64,000 bases of DNA, from positions 1 through 64,000 of the forward strand of contig NZ_JOEQ01000033.1 in assembly GCF_000721075.1 (NCBI RefSeq), read 5' to 3'. This stretch comes from Streptosporangium amethystogenes. GTDB taxonomy: Bacteria > Actinomycetota > Actinomycetes > Streptosporangiales > Streptosporangiaceae. The translations under genes were made by a program, and so were the position numbers. Under the pieces are notes generated by a model. The model saw nothing but the letters and a program-made list of their open reading frames with translations, did not search any database and was not told where the DNA came from. Below are positions 48,241 through 56,653 of the stretch, piece after piece; the first letter of the stretch is position 1, and the number at the start of each line of letters is the position of its first letter.

Positions 48241-49283
48241 ACGTCACCACCCTGTCGCCACGGGCTCTGCTCAGCCTTCTGGCCAACGGCGCGAAGGCGA
48301 TGGACGTCGTGGAGACCGCGCTGCACCTCGGCCTGCTCGACGCCCTCGACCCCGATGCCGAGACCGGCACTCGGACGGACACCGTCTCCCTGTCCGACCT
48401 CAGCCTGCGGCTCGGCGTCGTACCCGGCCGGCTGTACAAGATGCTCGACTGCCTGGAAAGCCTCGGTTTCGTCCACCGGGAGCAGCACGGCGACGAGCTG
48501 GACCTGGTCCGCTACCGGGCGGTTCCCGGCCTGAGACAGGCGGCCGAGGCCGTCGCCGGTCCCGGCTCGCTGGAGCGCGACCGCGACCGGTATCCGTGGC
48601 GCCTGCTCCACGGCAGGCTCGTCGACGTCCTGCGCGGCGAGATGTCGATCCCCGCGGCCACCTTCGGCTGGCCACCGCGCGACGAGGGGCAACTGGCCGA
48701 CTTCGAGCAGAGCATGGCCGCGGGTCTCGGCCCGATCATCGAGACGTTCCGCGCGCATGCCGGGCGACTGTGGGGCGAGCGGGCGCTCCGGCTGCTCGAC
48801 GTCGGCGGCGGCGACGGCACCCTCGCCGCCCACCTGCTGGAACGCTCGCCCGCCCTCCGGGTGGACGTGTTCAACCTCCCCGCGGCGGAACCGCTGGTGG
48901 ACCGTACGAGAAAGGAGAGCGGTCTCGGCGGGCGGCTCGGATTCGTCGCCGGAGACTTCCTCGACGGCCCCCTGCCCGGCGGGTACGACGCGCTGTCGTT
49001 CGTCCGCGTCCTGCACGACTGGCCGGTCTCCACGGCACGGGCGCTGCTGCGGAAGGCCCACGCGGCCCTCGTCCCCGACGGGCGGATTCTGATCTGCGAG
49101 GAGTTCAGGACCCCCGACCGGCTCGCCGGGCAGTTCTTCTGGTCGTACTTCCTGATGGGTGTCGACACCTGCGTCAGCCGCCTCTACGAGATCGAGCACT
49201 ATGTGCGACTGCTCGAAGAGAGCGGCTTCAGGGACGTCACCGTCCTGCCGGGCCCCTTCGAGCTGATCACCGCGACCCGGTGA
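48237..49283 (+). CDS. SAM-dependent O-/C-methyltransferase (kynurenine-pathway associated)
   Basis: A 348-residue methyltransferase of the acetylserotonin/hydroxyindole O-methyltransferase type. The N-terminal winged-helix dimerisation domain (VVETALHLGLLDALDP, LSLRLGVVPGRLYKMLDCLE) is followed by the SAM site LLDVGGGDGTLAAHLL and RVLHDWPVSTARALLRK. Homologous enzymes methylate kynurenine- or anthranilate-derived rings in actinomycin and pyrrolobenzodiazepine pathways. ATG 48237 overlaps the kynureninase stop (ATGA). The three genes form one translationally coupled unit. Confidence 0.88.
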   Translation: MNVTTLSPRALLSLLANGAKAMDVVETALHLGLLDALDPDAETGTRTDTVSLSDLSLRLGVVPGRLYKMLDCLESLGFVHREQHGDELDLVRYRAVPGLRQAAEAVAGPGSLERDRDRYPWRLLHGRLVDVLRGEMSIPAATFGWPPRDEGQLADFEQSMAAGLGPIIETFRAHAGRLWGERALRLLDVGGGDGTLAAHLLERSPALRVDVFNLPAAEPLVDRTRKESGLGGRLGFVAGDFLDGPLPGGYDALSFVRVLHDWPVSTARALLRKAHAALVPDGRILICEEFRTPDRLAGQFFWSYFLMGVDTCVSRLYEIEHYVRLLEESGFRDVTVLPGPFELITATR

Positions 49284-49296
49284 TCCCGGCGGCCCC

Positions 49297-49332
49297 CGCC
49301 GCCCTTCATGGAGATCGTCCGGCCCGATGAGG
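49297..49332 (+). pseudogene. DUF4262 fragment downstream of tryptophan operon
   Basis: These 36 bases match 45380-45415 inside the intact DUF4262 gene at about 31 of the first 33 positions (CCCTTCATGGAGATCGTC identical). The frame reads PFMEIVRPDEAEP. Only the C-terminal piece survives. Confidence 0.7.
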
Positions 49333-49450
49333 CCGAACCTCACGCGGGAGGTGCGTCGGCGGTCGTACGGCCGCGGCCGGAGACCACGACTTCTGGAGTA
49401 CGGCGGGTGCCTCCCGGGGAGGGACGCGCGGGCGGGACCGCGCCGGAAGC

Positions 49451-50707
49451 ATGAGCGGCATGGAGACGCTCGATCTCGCCCGCCTGCAGTTCGCCGTGAC
49501 CTCGGGGGCACACTTCCTGTTCGTGGCCCTCACCCTGGGCCTGGCCACGGTGCTGGCGGTCACCCAGACCCGGGCGACGCTGACGCGTTCCGACACGCAC
49601 CTGCGGATGACCCGGTTCTGGGGACGGCTGTATGTGATCAACTACGCGATGGGCATCCTCACCGGGCTGGTGATGGAGTTCCAGCTCGGGATGGCCTGGA
49701 GCGGGCTGACCCACTTCGCGGGGAACGTGTTCGGCGCCTCACTCGCGATGGAGACCCTCGTCGCCTTCTTCATCGAGTCCACCTTCCTGGGTCTGTGGAT
49801 CTTCGGCTGGGACCGGTTGAACCGCTGGGCGCACCTGGGCGTGATCTGGGTGGTCACGATCACCGCCTACGCCTCGGCGTACTGGGTCCTGGTCGCCAAC
49901 GGCTTCCTGCAGAACCCGGTCGGTGCCGAGGTCGTGGACGGGACGCTGCGGCTCACCGACGCGGCGGCGGTGCTCACCAACCCCGATGCGCTCCTCGCGT
50001 TCGCCCACATCCTCTCCGGCGCCCTGGTGACCGCCGGGTTCTTCCTCGCCGGGGTGAGCGCCTACCACCTGCGCCGCGGGACGGCCGAGCAGGAGTTCTT
50101 CCGCAGGTCCCTGCGGATCGGCGTGTTCACCACGTTGCCCGCGCTGCTGGTCAACGCGGCCTTCGGCGGCGTGCAGTTCCCGTCCCTCCAGCCGATGAAG
50201 ACCGCCGTCTTCGGCGGGCGGGAGGCGGAGATCTCCCGGTTGCAGGCCGAGATGGTCGCCACCCACGGTCCGGGGGACTACATCCCGCCCACCGCGCCGA
50301 CGCAGATCAGCGCCATGATCATGCTGGGGGTCTTCACGGTGCTGCTGCTCGTGTCGGCGCTCAGCGTCCTGCTCGCCTCGTTCCGCCGGATGGTCCTGGG
50401 GTCGCGGGCCTGGCACCTGCTGCTGATCGCGATGATCCCGCTGCCGTTCGTCTCCATGATCGCCGGCTGGGTGTTCCGGGAGGTGGGCCGCCAGCCCTGG
50501 ATGGTGGAGGGCCTGCTCAGGACCGAGGACGCGCTGAGCGACCTGTCGCCGGGCACGATGGTCCTCTCGCTGATCGCCTTCATCACGCTCTCCGTCCTGC
50601 TGGTGGCCGTCAACACCTGGATCCTGGCGCGCAGCGCCCGCCAGGGCCCCGAGGCACCCGCCACCGGCCCGGCCCCGGCGGAGCCGGCTCCGGTCCTGGC
50701 CTTCTGA
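49451..50707 (+). CDS. cydA: Cytochrome bd ubiquinol oxidase subunit I
   Basis: A 418-residue membrane protein with about nine helices. It has the heme ligand region ARLQFAVTSGAHFLFVALTL, the CydA motif GNVFGASLAMETLVAFFIES and a short Q-loop (GGREAEISRLQAEMV). Conserved GRQPW follows. Subunit I carries all three hemes and oxidises quinol. The protein is shorter than E. coli CydA (short Q-loop class), as is normal in actinomycetes. ATG 49451 or 49460. Subunit II follows 40 bases later. Confidence 0.92.
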   Translation: MSGMETLDLARLQFAVTSGAHFLFVALTLGLATVLAVTQTRATLTRSDTHLRMTRFWGRLYVINYAMGILTGLVMEFQLGMAWSGLTHFAGNVFGASLAMETLVAFFIESTFLGLWIFGWDRLNRWAHLGVIWVVTITAYASAYWVLVANGFLQNPVGAEVVDGTLRLTDAAAVLTNPDALLAFAHILSGALVTAGFFLAGVSAYHLRRGTAEQEFFRRSLRIGVFTTLPALLVNAAFGGVQFPSLQPMKTAVFGGREAEISRLQAEMVATHGPGDYIPPTAPTQISAMIMLGVFTVLLLVSALSVLLASFRRMVLGSRAWHLLLIAMIPLPFVSMIAGWVFREVGRQPWMVEGLLRTEDALSDLSPGTMVLSLIAFITLSVLLVAVNTWILARSARQGPEAPATGPAPAEPAPVLAF

Positions 50708-50747
50708 CAGCCCCTCGGTCCACCGGCTTTCGCAAAGGGATATCGAC

Positions 50748-51494
50748 ATGGAAATCGCCCTGCTCGCGTTCTTCGCGGTCGGCTACTTCGTCCTCGCGGG
50801 CGCGGATCTCGGGGTCGGCATGCTGCTGCCGTATCTCGGCCGCACCCCCGAGGAGCGCGGCCGGGTGCTCGGCTCCATCACCCCGTTCTTCCTGACGAAC
50901 GAGGTCTGGCTGGTCACCGCGGTGGGCGTACTGATCGGCGCGTTCCCCGTGCTGGAGGGGGAGATGTTCAGCGGGCTGTACCTGCCGTTCGCCGCGCTGC
51001 TGCTCGGCTGGGTCGCCCGCGACGCGGGGATCTGGCTGCGCGGGCGGGTGGACCGGGCCGCCTGGCGGGCCTGGTGCGAGGGCGCCGTGGTCGCGGGAAG
51101 CTGGCTGGCGGTGCTGAGCTGGGGGCTCATCCTCGTCGGGATGGGCGACGGGTTCACCGTCGGTTTCGGCGCGCTGGTCGCCGCTCCTCTGGGGGCCGTC
51201 CTGTTCGCCGCCCACGGACTGGCGCTGGCCGGGCTCCGGCTCGACGGCGCCCCTCTGGAGCGGGCCCGGCGGTTCGCCGGGCCCGCGGCCGGGCGTACGG
51301 TCTACGCCCTGACGTCGGGCGGGATGGCTCTGGTCTGCCTGCTGGCCGGGGCCCGCCTGCCACTGGCGGAGCACCTGGCGGACCCGGCGACGCTCGCCCT
51401 GCTCACTCCCTCGATGCTGCTGCTCACTCCCCTGCTGGTGGCGTCACAGGTGTGGCTGTGGTGGCTCTTCGGCCGCGTCCAGGTCAGGCAGTGA
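50748..51494 (+). CDS. cydB: Cytochrome bd oxidase subunit II, short form
   Basis: A 248-residue membrane protein. The N-terminus is typical CydB (FFAVGYFVLAGADLGVGMLL, then FFLTNEVWLVTAVGVLIGAF). It has about seven helices. CydB is normally 330-380 residues, and here the last helices with the usual C-terminal hydrophilic tail are absent. The frame ends cleanly with helix and basic tail (WLWWLFGRVQVRQ), so it looks like a natural short form, not a recent truncation. It shares an operon with cydA. The stop overlaps a tiny minus-strand ORF. Confidence 0.88.
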   Translation: MEIALLAFFAVGYFVLAGADLGVGMLLPYLGRTPEERGRVLGSITPFFLTNEVWLVTAVGVLIGAFPVLEGEMFSGLYLPFAALLLGWVARDAGIWLRGRVDRAAWRAWCEGAVVAGSWLAVLSWGLILVGMGDGFTVGFGALVAAPLGAVLFAAHGLALAGLRLDGAPLERARRFAGPAAGRTVYALTSGGMALVCLLAGARLPLAEHLADPATLALLTPSMLLLTPLLVASQVWLWWLFGRVQVRQ

Positions 51495-51615
51495 TCATGA
51501 AAGCCAGCCCGAGCAGCACTGCCACGGGGATGACCCAGACCACGGCCTCGATTGCGAACTCCTTGTACACGGCGAGCTTCTCCCTTTTATCCATGAAAGC
51601 GGTGAAGCGCAGCAT
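51484..51615 (-). CDS. Small single-helix membrane protein (candidate)
   Basis: A 43-codon frame on the minus strand encodes MLRFTAFMDKREKLAVYKE, then FAIEAVVWVIPVAVLLGLAF and MITA: a charged N-terminus and one membrane helix. It begins 20 bases after the decarboxylase stop on the same strand and overlaps the 3' end of cydB by 11 bases. A GAGGA-like site lies about 12 bases upstream. It may be a small accessory membrane protein. Without homologues at hand, the coding call rests on hydrophobic pattern and position. Confidence 0.5.
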   Translation of the reverse strand: MLRFTAFMDKREKLAVYKEFAIEAVVWVIPVAVLLGLAFMITA

Positions 51616-51635
51616 ATGTGCACTTGGCGGCATCC

Positions 51636-52763
51636 TCACACCCGGGCTGGAGACCCGCCTCGGTCAGATGACGGCGCCAGGTAGTGGAAGCTCGGTTTCC
51701 GGTGCATCAGGAAATCGTGGTGGGAGATGTTCCAGGCGTAGGCGCCCGCCATGGTGAACTCCACCCGGTCACCGGGCTTCAGCGCGACGGGCACCCGGCG
51801 GGCCAGGACGTCCTTGGGGGTGCAGAGCTGGCCGACGATCGTGATCGGCTCGCCGGGCTCCGTGATGACCAGCGGCTGGTCGTGGCCCTTGGTGGCGGGG
51901 GTGCGGATGTGGTGGGTCCCGCCCGCCACGACCGCGAACAGCTCGCCGTGCACACGCTTGACATCGATGACGCGCGTCACGTAGCGCCCGCAGTAGACGG
52001 TCAGCGAGCGCCCAGGTTCGATCCTGAGCGTCTCACCGGGACGGCGCAGCCGCCCGAGGCCCTCCCCGTAGGCCCGCCAGTCGAACCGGGTTCCGGGGTC
52101 GGCGTACGAGACGGCCATGCCGCCGCCGAGATTGACCTCACTCACCCCCAGCGTCCGCGCGTAGTCCAGGACCGCCGCCGCCAGCTCCAGCATCCGGGGC
52201 GCGTCGAACCCGCTGGCCAGGTGGGCGTGGATCCCGCGCAACCGTACGGCGTCCTGGGGCTCAAGCAGCGCGACGCACTCGGCGATCCCCGCGGGATCCA
52301 TCCCGAACGGCGTGGCGCCGCCGCCCATCGCCAGCAAGGCCCCCTCGATCGGGATGTCCAGATTGACCCTGAGCAGCACGTCGGCGGAGCGCCCGGAGGC
52401 GAGCAGGCGGCGCAGCTCGCCGGGACTCTCCACATGCAGGCGGGTGACCTCGCTGAACAGCTCGTCGTCCGTCTTGCCGGGGCCGCCCAGCGCGACCGGC
52501 GCGTCCGGGAAGTGCTCCCGCACATGCGCGAGCTCCCCGCTGGAGGCGACCTCGAAGCCGTCGAGGTGCGGAGCGAGCGTCCGCAGCAGCTCCGGGTCGG
52601 GGTTGGCCTTGACCGCGTAGTACAGCTCGACGTCTCCCAGCGCGGCCCGGACGGCCCCGGCATGGGCGTCGAGCTCGGCCAGGTCGTAGACATAGGCGGG
52701 TAACCGCCCGGTGGGAACGGCCCCGGAGGTCCGCGTCGCGGCCGTGACTGTCACAGCGTTCAT
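51636..52763 (-). CDS. PLP-dependent decarboxylase, alanine-racemase fold (type III)
   Basis: A 375-residue Orn/Lys/DAP-type decarboxylase. ELYYAVKANPDPELLRTLAP gives the Schiff-base Lys in AVKAN. GIHAHLASGFDAPRMLELAA, then VSEVNLGGGMAV follows, with the phosphate-binding RIEPGRSL and the C-terminal catalytic Cys region LCTPKDVLA. Family members decarboxylate ornithine, lysine, diaminopimelate or citryl-diamine intermediates. The substrate cannot be told. ATG 52763 is preceded by GAGATCGGAG. It may share a transcript with the small membrane protein downstream. Confidence 0.9.
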   Translation of the reverse strand: MNAVTVTAATRTSGAVPTGRLPAYVYDLAELDAHAGAVRAALGDVELYYAVKANPDPELLRTLAPHLDGFEVASSGELAHVREHFPDAPVALGGPGKTDDELFSEVTRLHVESPGELRRLLASGRSADVLLRVNLDIPIEGALLAMGGGATPFGMDPAGIAECVALLEPQDAVRLRGIHAHLASGFDAPRMLELAAAVLDYARTLGVSEVNLGGGMAVSYADPGTRFDWRAYGEGLGRLRRPGETLRIEPGRSLTVYCGRYVTRVIDVKRVHGELFAVVAGGTHHIRTPATKGHDQPLVITEPGEPITIVGQLCTPKDVLARRVPVALKPGDRVEFTMAGAYAWNISHHDFLMHRKPSFHYLAPSSDRGGSPARV

Positions 52764-52858
52764 CTCCGATCTCAACGGTACGGGGAGCCGGATCTCGACG
52801 ATCAGGCAGCGGATGGGCGTGACGGTCGTGACCGGCCCGAGCCTGCCGGTCAGGCCGG

Positions 52859-53662
52859 TCAGAACTCGTCGTACCCGGAGACCTGGCCGATCGAGAAGAT
52901 GTGCCTGTTCGCGGCGCAGATCGTCTCCAGGACGTGGACGGGTGTGTCCTTGCTGGAGTAACCGGCCCGAAGGACCTGCACGACCCACTCCCCCGGTTCG
53001 AGTTCCAGGGTGTCGTACTCGAAGGATGTCGGCGGGCGAGCCGTCAGGTTCTCCTCGGCATGGCCGAAGACGTGCCCGAGGGCGACCAGCGCCGACTGGA
53101 GCGACGGCCTGACGAACTCGGGCTCGGCGATGCGCGTCCCCCCGAACAGGTCCGCCCGGAAGTAGCTGGTGGCGATCCGTACCGGAACCTCGTTGGCCGT
53201 CATCATCTTCCGGCGGGCGATCACCTCGGTGCCGGGCTCGACGCGCAGGCAGGCCGCCACGTGATCACTCGCCGGCTCCGGGCCGACATAGAGCATTCTG
53301 CGGTCCGGCTTGATCCCCTGCCGCTCCGCCTCGACGAGAAAGAGGGACGCGGAGGCGCGCACGGCGGGGTCGGTCGGCAGCGCCCGCCGGACCAGCACCT
53401 TCGGCGCGCGGGCCGCCGCCTCGGGGGCACGGGCCGTCGGCCCCTTCCGCATCTGGGATATCCGGCCGGGGGAGACGCCCAGACGGGCTCCTATCTCCTC
53501 CAGGCCCATGCCGGAGTCACGGGCCTCGGCGATCGCCTGGCGGCGCATCTTCGCCGCCTCCTCCAGGCGCTCCTGCTCCTCGGTCATGAGACGGCCCAGA
53601 ACCCGTGCGCGCTCGATGGGGTCACTCAGCTCCGAAACATCACGCAGCGTATTCAGATCCAT
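52859..53662 (-). CDS. UTRA-domain regulator with non-GntR helix-turn-helix
   Basis: A 267-residue regulator. The N-terminal domain contains a sigma-like helix-turn-helix (DSGMGLEEIGARLGVSPGRI, then SQMRKG), not a GntR winged helix. Residues from about 85 form the UTRA ligand domain (VAACLRVEPGTEVIARRKMM, then IATSYFRADLFGGTRIAEPE and ENLTARPPTSFEYDTLELEP). UTRA domains bind sugars or amino-acid derivatives. Start ATG 53662 has GGAGAA upstream. It is next to and on the same strand as the decarboxylase, which it may regulate. Confidence 0.85.
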   Translation of the reverse strand: MDLNTLRDVSELSDPIERARVLGRLMTEEQERLEEAAKMRRQAIAEARDSGMGLEEIGARLGVSPGRISQMRKGPTARAPEAAARAPKVLVRRALPTDPAVRASASLFLVEAERQGIKPDRRMLYVGPEPASDHVAACLRVEPGTEVIARRKMMTANEVPVRIATSYFRADLFGGTRIAEPEFVRPSLQSALVALGHVFGHAEENLTARPPTSFEYDTLELEPGEWVVQVLRAGYSSKDTPVHVLETICAANRHIFSIGQVSGYDEF

Positions 53663-53841
53663 CCGGGACCGTTCTCCTCGCACTCGACACCGACTGGGAT
53701 TTTAGCCCCCCTACAACGAGAGAAACCGCAGCCGGGGCACCGATCCGGCGACACGGAGAGGAAAGTCACCTCGGCGCCGCCCAGGATGACGATGATGACT
53801 GAATGTAATGTGGTGACCACACCCAGAGGAGGCTGTCGTCG

Positions 53842-54198
53842 ATGACAGATGCGAGTGCCGAAGAGCAGGACGTCGTCGCCGAGCGGCTCAGGTTCGGGAC
53901 GGGCTTCGCCGAGAGCGAGCGTCAGGGGATCATCGAGCGGTTGGCCGGGCTGGGAAAGCGGCTGCTCTCCTATCCCGGTGACGCGGTGGAGTTGCGGCTG
54001 AGCGTCAAGGACCGCGACACGCCCCAGCAGCGGGTGACGCTCGAATGCGTGCTCCCGGGCACGGAGCCGCTGGTGGCCCACTCCTACGAGCAGGATCTGC
54101 CCGCCGCGCTCGCGGAGGTCCGCGACGAGCTGATCCACCACCTGGAGAGGCTCAAGACCAGGCGGGACCCGCGCCGCGACCATCCGCACCGGCCCTGA
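53842..54198 (+). CDS. HPF/RaiA-like (sigma-54 modulation) protein
   Basis: A 118-residue protein. The alpha-beta layout RQGIIERLAGLGKRLLSYPG, then AVELRLSVKDRDTPQQRVTL and DLPAALAEVRDELIHHLERL with a basic tail matches the N-terminal domain of hibernation-promoting factors. The long C-terminal dimerisation domain of long HPF is absent, so it resembles short HPF/RaiA or a stand-alone S30EA protein. It would bind the 30S decoding centre under stress. ATG 53842 follows GGAGGC. Confidence 0.8.
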   Translation: MTDASAEEQDVVAERLRFGTGFAESERQGIIERLAGLGKRLLSYPGDAVELRLSVKDRDTPQQRVTLECVLPGTEPLVAHSYEQDLPAALAEVRDELIHHLERLKTRRDPRRDHPHRP

Positions 54199-54294
54199 GC
54201 CCCGGCACCCCGGCGGTCGCCGAGAGCCGACCACGGAGGCGATCACGGGGGCGATCACGTCCTGAGCGCGCCTCCGGTCTCCTCACGGGGCGGG

Positions 54295-55953
54295 TCAGTT
54301 CTTGGCCGAGCCGCCCTTCGGGGACACCTCGGGGGCGGAGGCGCTGAGCCAGCGGGTGCCGTACGGCTCCAGGGTGAACTTCACCCGGCCACTGGCGGGC
54401 AGCCTGACGGTGCCGTCCACCAGCAGGTCGACCAGGACCTCGCAGTGGTCGAGACCGTCGAGCGTCAGCTCCACCTGGGCCTCGCGGTCGGCGAAGTTGT
54501 GGACGGCGACCACGGTGCGTCCCTCGGCGCCGGCCCGGTGGGCCAGCACCGCCTCGTCCCCGGCGTCCAGGACCTCGTAGGTCCCCCAGGCCAGCTCGGG
54601 CGACTCCCGGTAGCGCTCGGTCAGCAGCATGATCCAGCGCAGCAGCGAGTCGGGGTCGCGACGTTGGTCGGCGACGTTGACGTTGCGCGGGCCGTACTTG
54701 CCGGTGGGCGAGGCCACCGAGGTCTTCGGGTCGGCCGAGAAACCCCCGTCGGCCGACCACTGCATCGGGACCCGGACGGCCATCCGGCCCTCGGCCTCCA
54801 GGTTCTCGCCGAGGCCGATCTCCTCACCGTAGAAGAGCACCGGCGTGCCCGGCATGGAGAACAGCACGCTGTAGGCCAGTTTGAGTCTCCGCATGTCCCC
54901 GTCGAGCATCGGCGGGAGGCGGCGGCGCAGGCCCCGGTCGTAGACCTGCATGTTCTTCTGGGGCCCGAAGGCGTCGAAGACCTCCTGCTTCTGCGACTCG
55001 GTGAGCTTGTCCAGGGTCAGCTCGTCGTGGTTGCGGAGGAACATGGCCCACTGGGAGTCGTCGGGCGGCTCGGGCCGCTCGCGCAGGGCGTCGGCGAGGA
55101 GTTCGGGGTTCTGGCGGGCCATCGACAGATGGAACCGCTGCATGGCGATGAAGTCGAAGCACATGGTGACCTCGTCGCCGTTTCCGCTGTCGCCGAAGAA
55201 CCTCATCAGGTCCGGGTAGGGCAGGTTGACCTCGCCCAGCAGGATCGAGGTGCCGTCCCGACGGTTCATGAAGGCGCGCAGGTCGGCGAGGAACTCGTGC
55301 GGGTCGCCGTCGATGTCCTCGATCAGGAACGGCACCGCGTCCACCCGGAAGCCGGACAGGCCGAGTTCCATCCAGAAGCCGAGGATGCGTGCGATCTCGT
55401 CGCGGACCTCCGGGTTGTCGGTGTTCAGGTCGGGCTGGAACCGGTAGAAGCTGTGGTAGTAGTACTGGCCGGTCTTCTTGTCCAATTCCCAGAGACTGTC
55501 CTCCTTGTCGGGGAAGACGATCGCGCCGGGGTCCACCGGACCTGGCTCGTCCCGCCAGATGTACCAGTCGCGCTTGGCGGAGTCCCGGCTGGAGCGGGCC
55601 TCGACGAACCAGGGGTGTTCGTCGGAGGTGTGGTTGACCACCAGGTCGGCGATCACCCGCATGCCGCGGTCCCTGGCCGTCCTGACGAACTCCACGAAGT
55701 CCCCCAGGCTGCCCAGGCGGGGGTCGACCGAGTAGAAGTCGCTGATGTCGTAGCCGTCGTCGCGGCTCGGGCTGGGAAAGAACGGCATCAGCCAGATGCA
55801 GGTCACCCCGAGCCGCTCCAGGTGATCGACCTGCTGGGTGAGGCCACGGAAATCACCGATGCCGTCACCGTTCCCGTCCTTATAGGTCTCCACGTCCAGG
55901 CAGTAGACGACCGCGTTCTTCCACCAGAGGTCGGCCGTATGGGTGAGTCGCAT
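54295..55953 (-). CDS. Alpha-amylase family (GH13) trehalose-synthase-like enzyme
   Basis: A 552-residue GH13 protein. It starts with the trehalose-synthase-type motif VVYCLDVETYKDGNGDGIGD, has region I DLVVNHTSD, the nucleophile in GFRVDAVPF, the acid/base in LLGEVNLP and the transition-state Asp in FLRNHDELTL. A C-terminal beta-sandwich follows (AVHNFADREAQVELTLDGL). The maltokinase domain and longer loops of TreS are lacking. It may isomerise maltose or hydrolyse alpha-glucans. Complete, with no sugar genes beside it. Confidence 0.9.
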   Translation of the reverse strand: MRLTHTADLWWKNAVVYCLDVETYKDGNGDGIGDFRGLTQQVDHLERLGVTCIWLMPFFPSPSRDDGYDISDFYSVDPRLGSLGDFVEFVRTARDRGMRVIADLVVNHTSDEHPWFVEARSSRDSAKRDWYIWRDEPGPVDPGAIVFPDKEDSLWELDKKTGQYYYHSFYRFQPDLNTDNPEVRDEIARILGFWMELGLSGFRVDAVPFLIEDIDGDPHEFLADLRAFMNRRDGTSILLGEVNLPYPDLMRFFGDSGNGDEVTMCFDFIAMQRFHLSMARQNPELLADALRERPEPPDDSQWAMFLRNHDELTLDKLTESQKQEVFDAFGPQKNMQVYDRGLRRRLPPMLDGDMRRLKLAYSVLFSMPGTPVLFYGEEIGLGENLEAEGRMAVRVPMQWSADGGFSADPKTSVASPTGKYGPRNVNVADQRRDPDSLLRWIMLLTERYRESPELAWGTYEVLDAGDEAVLAHRAGAEGRTVVAVHNFADREAQVELTLDGLDHCEVLVDLLVDGTVRLPASGRVKFTLEPYGTRWLSASAPEVSPKGGSAKN

Positions 55954-56073
55954 GCGTCCGCACTACCCTCCCTTGGCCGATTTATGGGGTAACGCGCCGT
56001 GGAGTTGGCGTGCGGGGGGTCGCAGCGGCCCCGACGGGCTACGGTGGACAGCGATGACGGCCAGGAGGAGATC

Positions 56074-56457
56074 ATGCGACAGCTGAGGCGCGGCGCGCCT
56101 TTCGGCTGGCTGCTGGCCCTGCTGCTGCCGCTACTGGTCTCCGGAGGGCTGGGCGGGAGCACCGCCGCCCTCACCCGGCACACCTCGGTCGTCCAGGCCG
56201 TCGGCGAGCATCAGCCGCTGTCGCGCCCGCTCCTGGACGGCGTGCAGCGGCACTCCCTGGCCTCCGGATTCGCCGGCGCCGGGGCCGGTCTGGGCGGCGG
56301 GGGCGGCCACCCGCTCGCGACCCCGCCCACCGACCTCCGGCACCTGTTCCTCGCCACCGGCCCGCTCACCCGCCCGGCGGGTGACGAGGACACCCACCCG
56401 CTCGCGGCCCTGATCGTCAGGCCGGGGCGCGCACCCCCCGCCTCCACAGCCGGCTGA
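56074..56457 (+). CDS. Small exported or membrane-anchored hypothetical protein
   Basis: A 127-residue protein with a signal-like helix (PFGWLLALLLPLLVSGGLGG) near the N-terminus and a Gly/Pro-rich remainder without recognised domains. ATG 56074 is preceded by an ideal GGAGGAG. The frame is open from 55999 but the upstream part is non-coding in style. A role cannot be assigned. Confidence 0.6.
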   Translation: MRQLRRGAPFGWLLALLLPLLVSGGLGGSTAALTRHTSVVQAVGEHQPLSRPLLDGVQRHSLASGFAGAGAGLGGGGGHPLATPPTDLRHLFLATGPLTRPAGDEDTHPLAALIVRPGRAPPASTAG

Positions 56458-56489
56458 ACCGACCCGGAACCGCTCCGGGTCTCTTCGCC

Positions 56490-56536
56490 GTACGGGAAAA
56501 CGCCTCCGCCGCGAGCGAAGACGTCTTTTCCCGTAC
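56490..56536. promoter_or_regulatory. Inverted repeat upstream of secDF
   Basis: GTACGGGAAAA (56490-56500) and TTTTCCCGTAC (56526-56536) are perfect 11-bp arms separated by 25 bases. A third, partial GGAAAACGCC copy follows. It may be a terminator of the upstream gene or a looped operator. Confidence 0.5.
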
Positions 56537-56653
56537 CCGGAAAACGCCTTCTCCCCAGCCGAAAGGCGTTCCTGCGGTACGCGAAGCGTGCCGCCGTCCC
56601 TGAACGCTCCTTCGGCGTGACCGAGGACAACTCCCCAGCCTGTGGAGGCTTCC

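Noticed and set aside
47241..49283. 680-codon plus-strand frame covering kynureninase and methyltransferase
   Set aside because: Only the last 348 codons are real (the methyltransferase). The first half is an out-of-frame, Arg/Gly-rich shadow of kynureninase.
54445..55992. 515-codon plus-strand frame opposite the GH13 gene
   Set aside because: Antisense shadow; GH13 catalytic motifs are intact on the minus strand.
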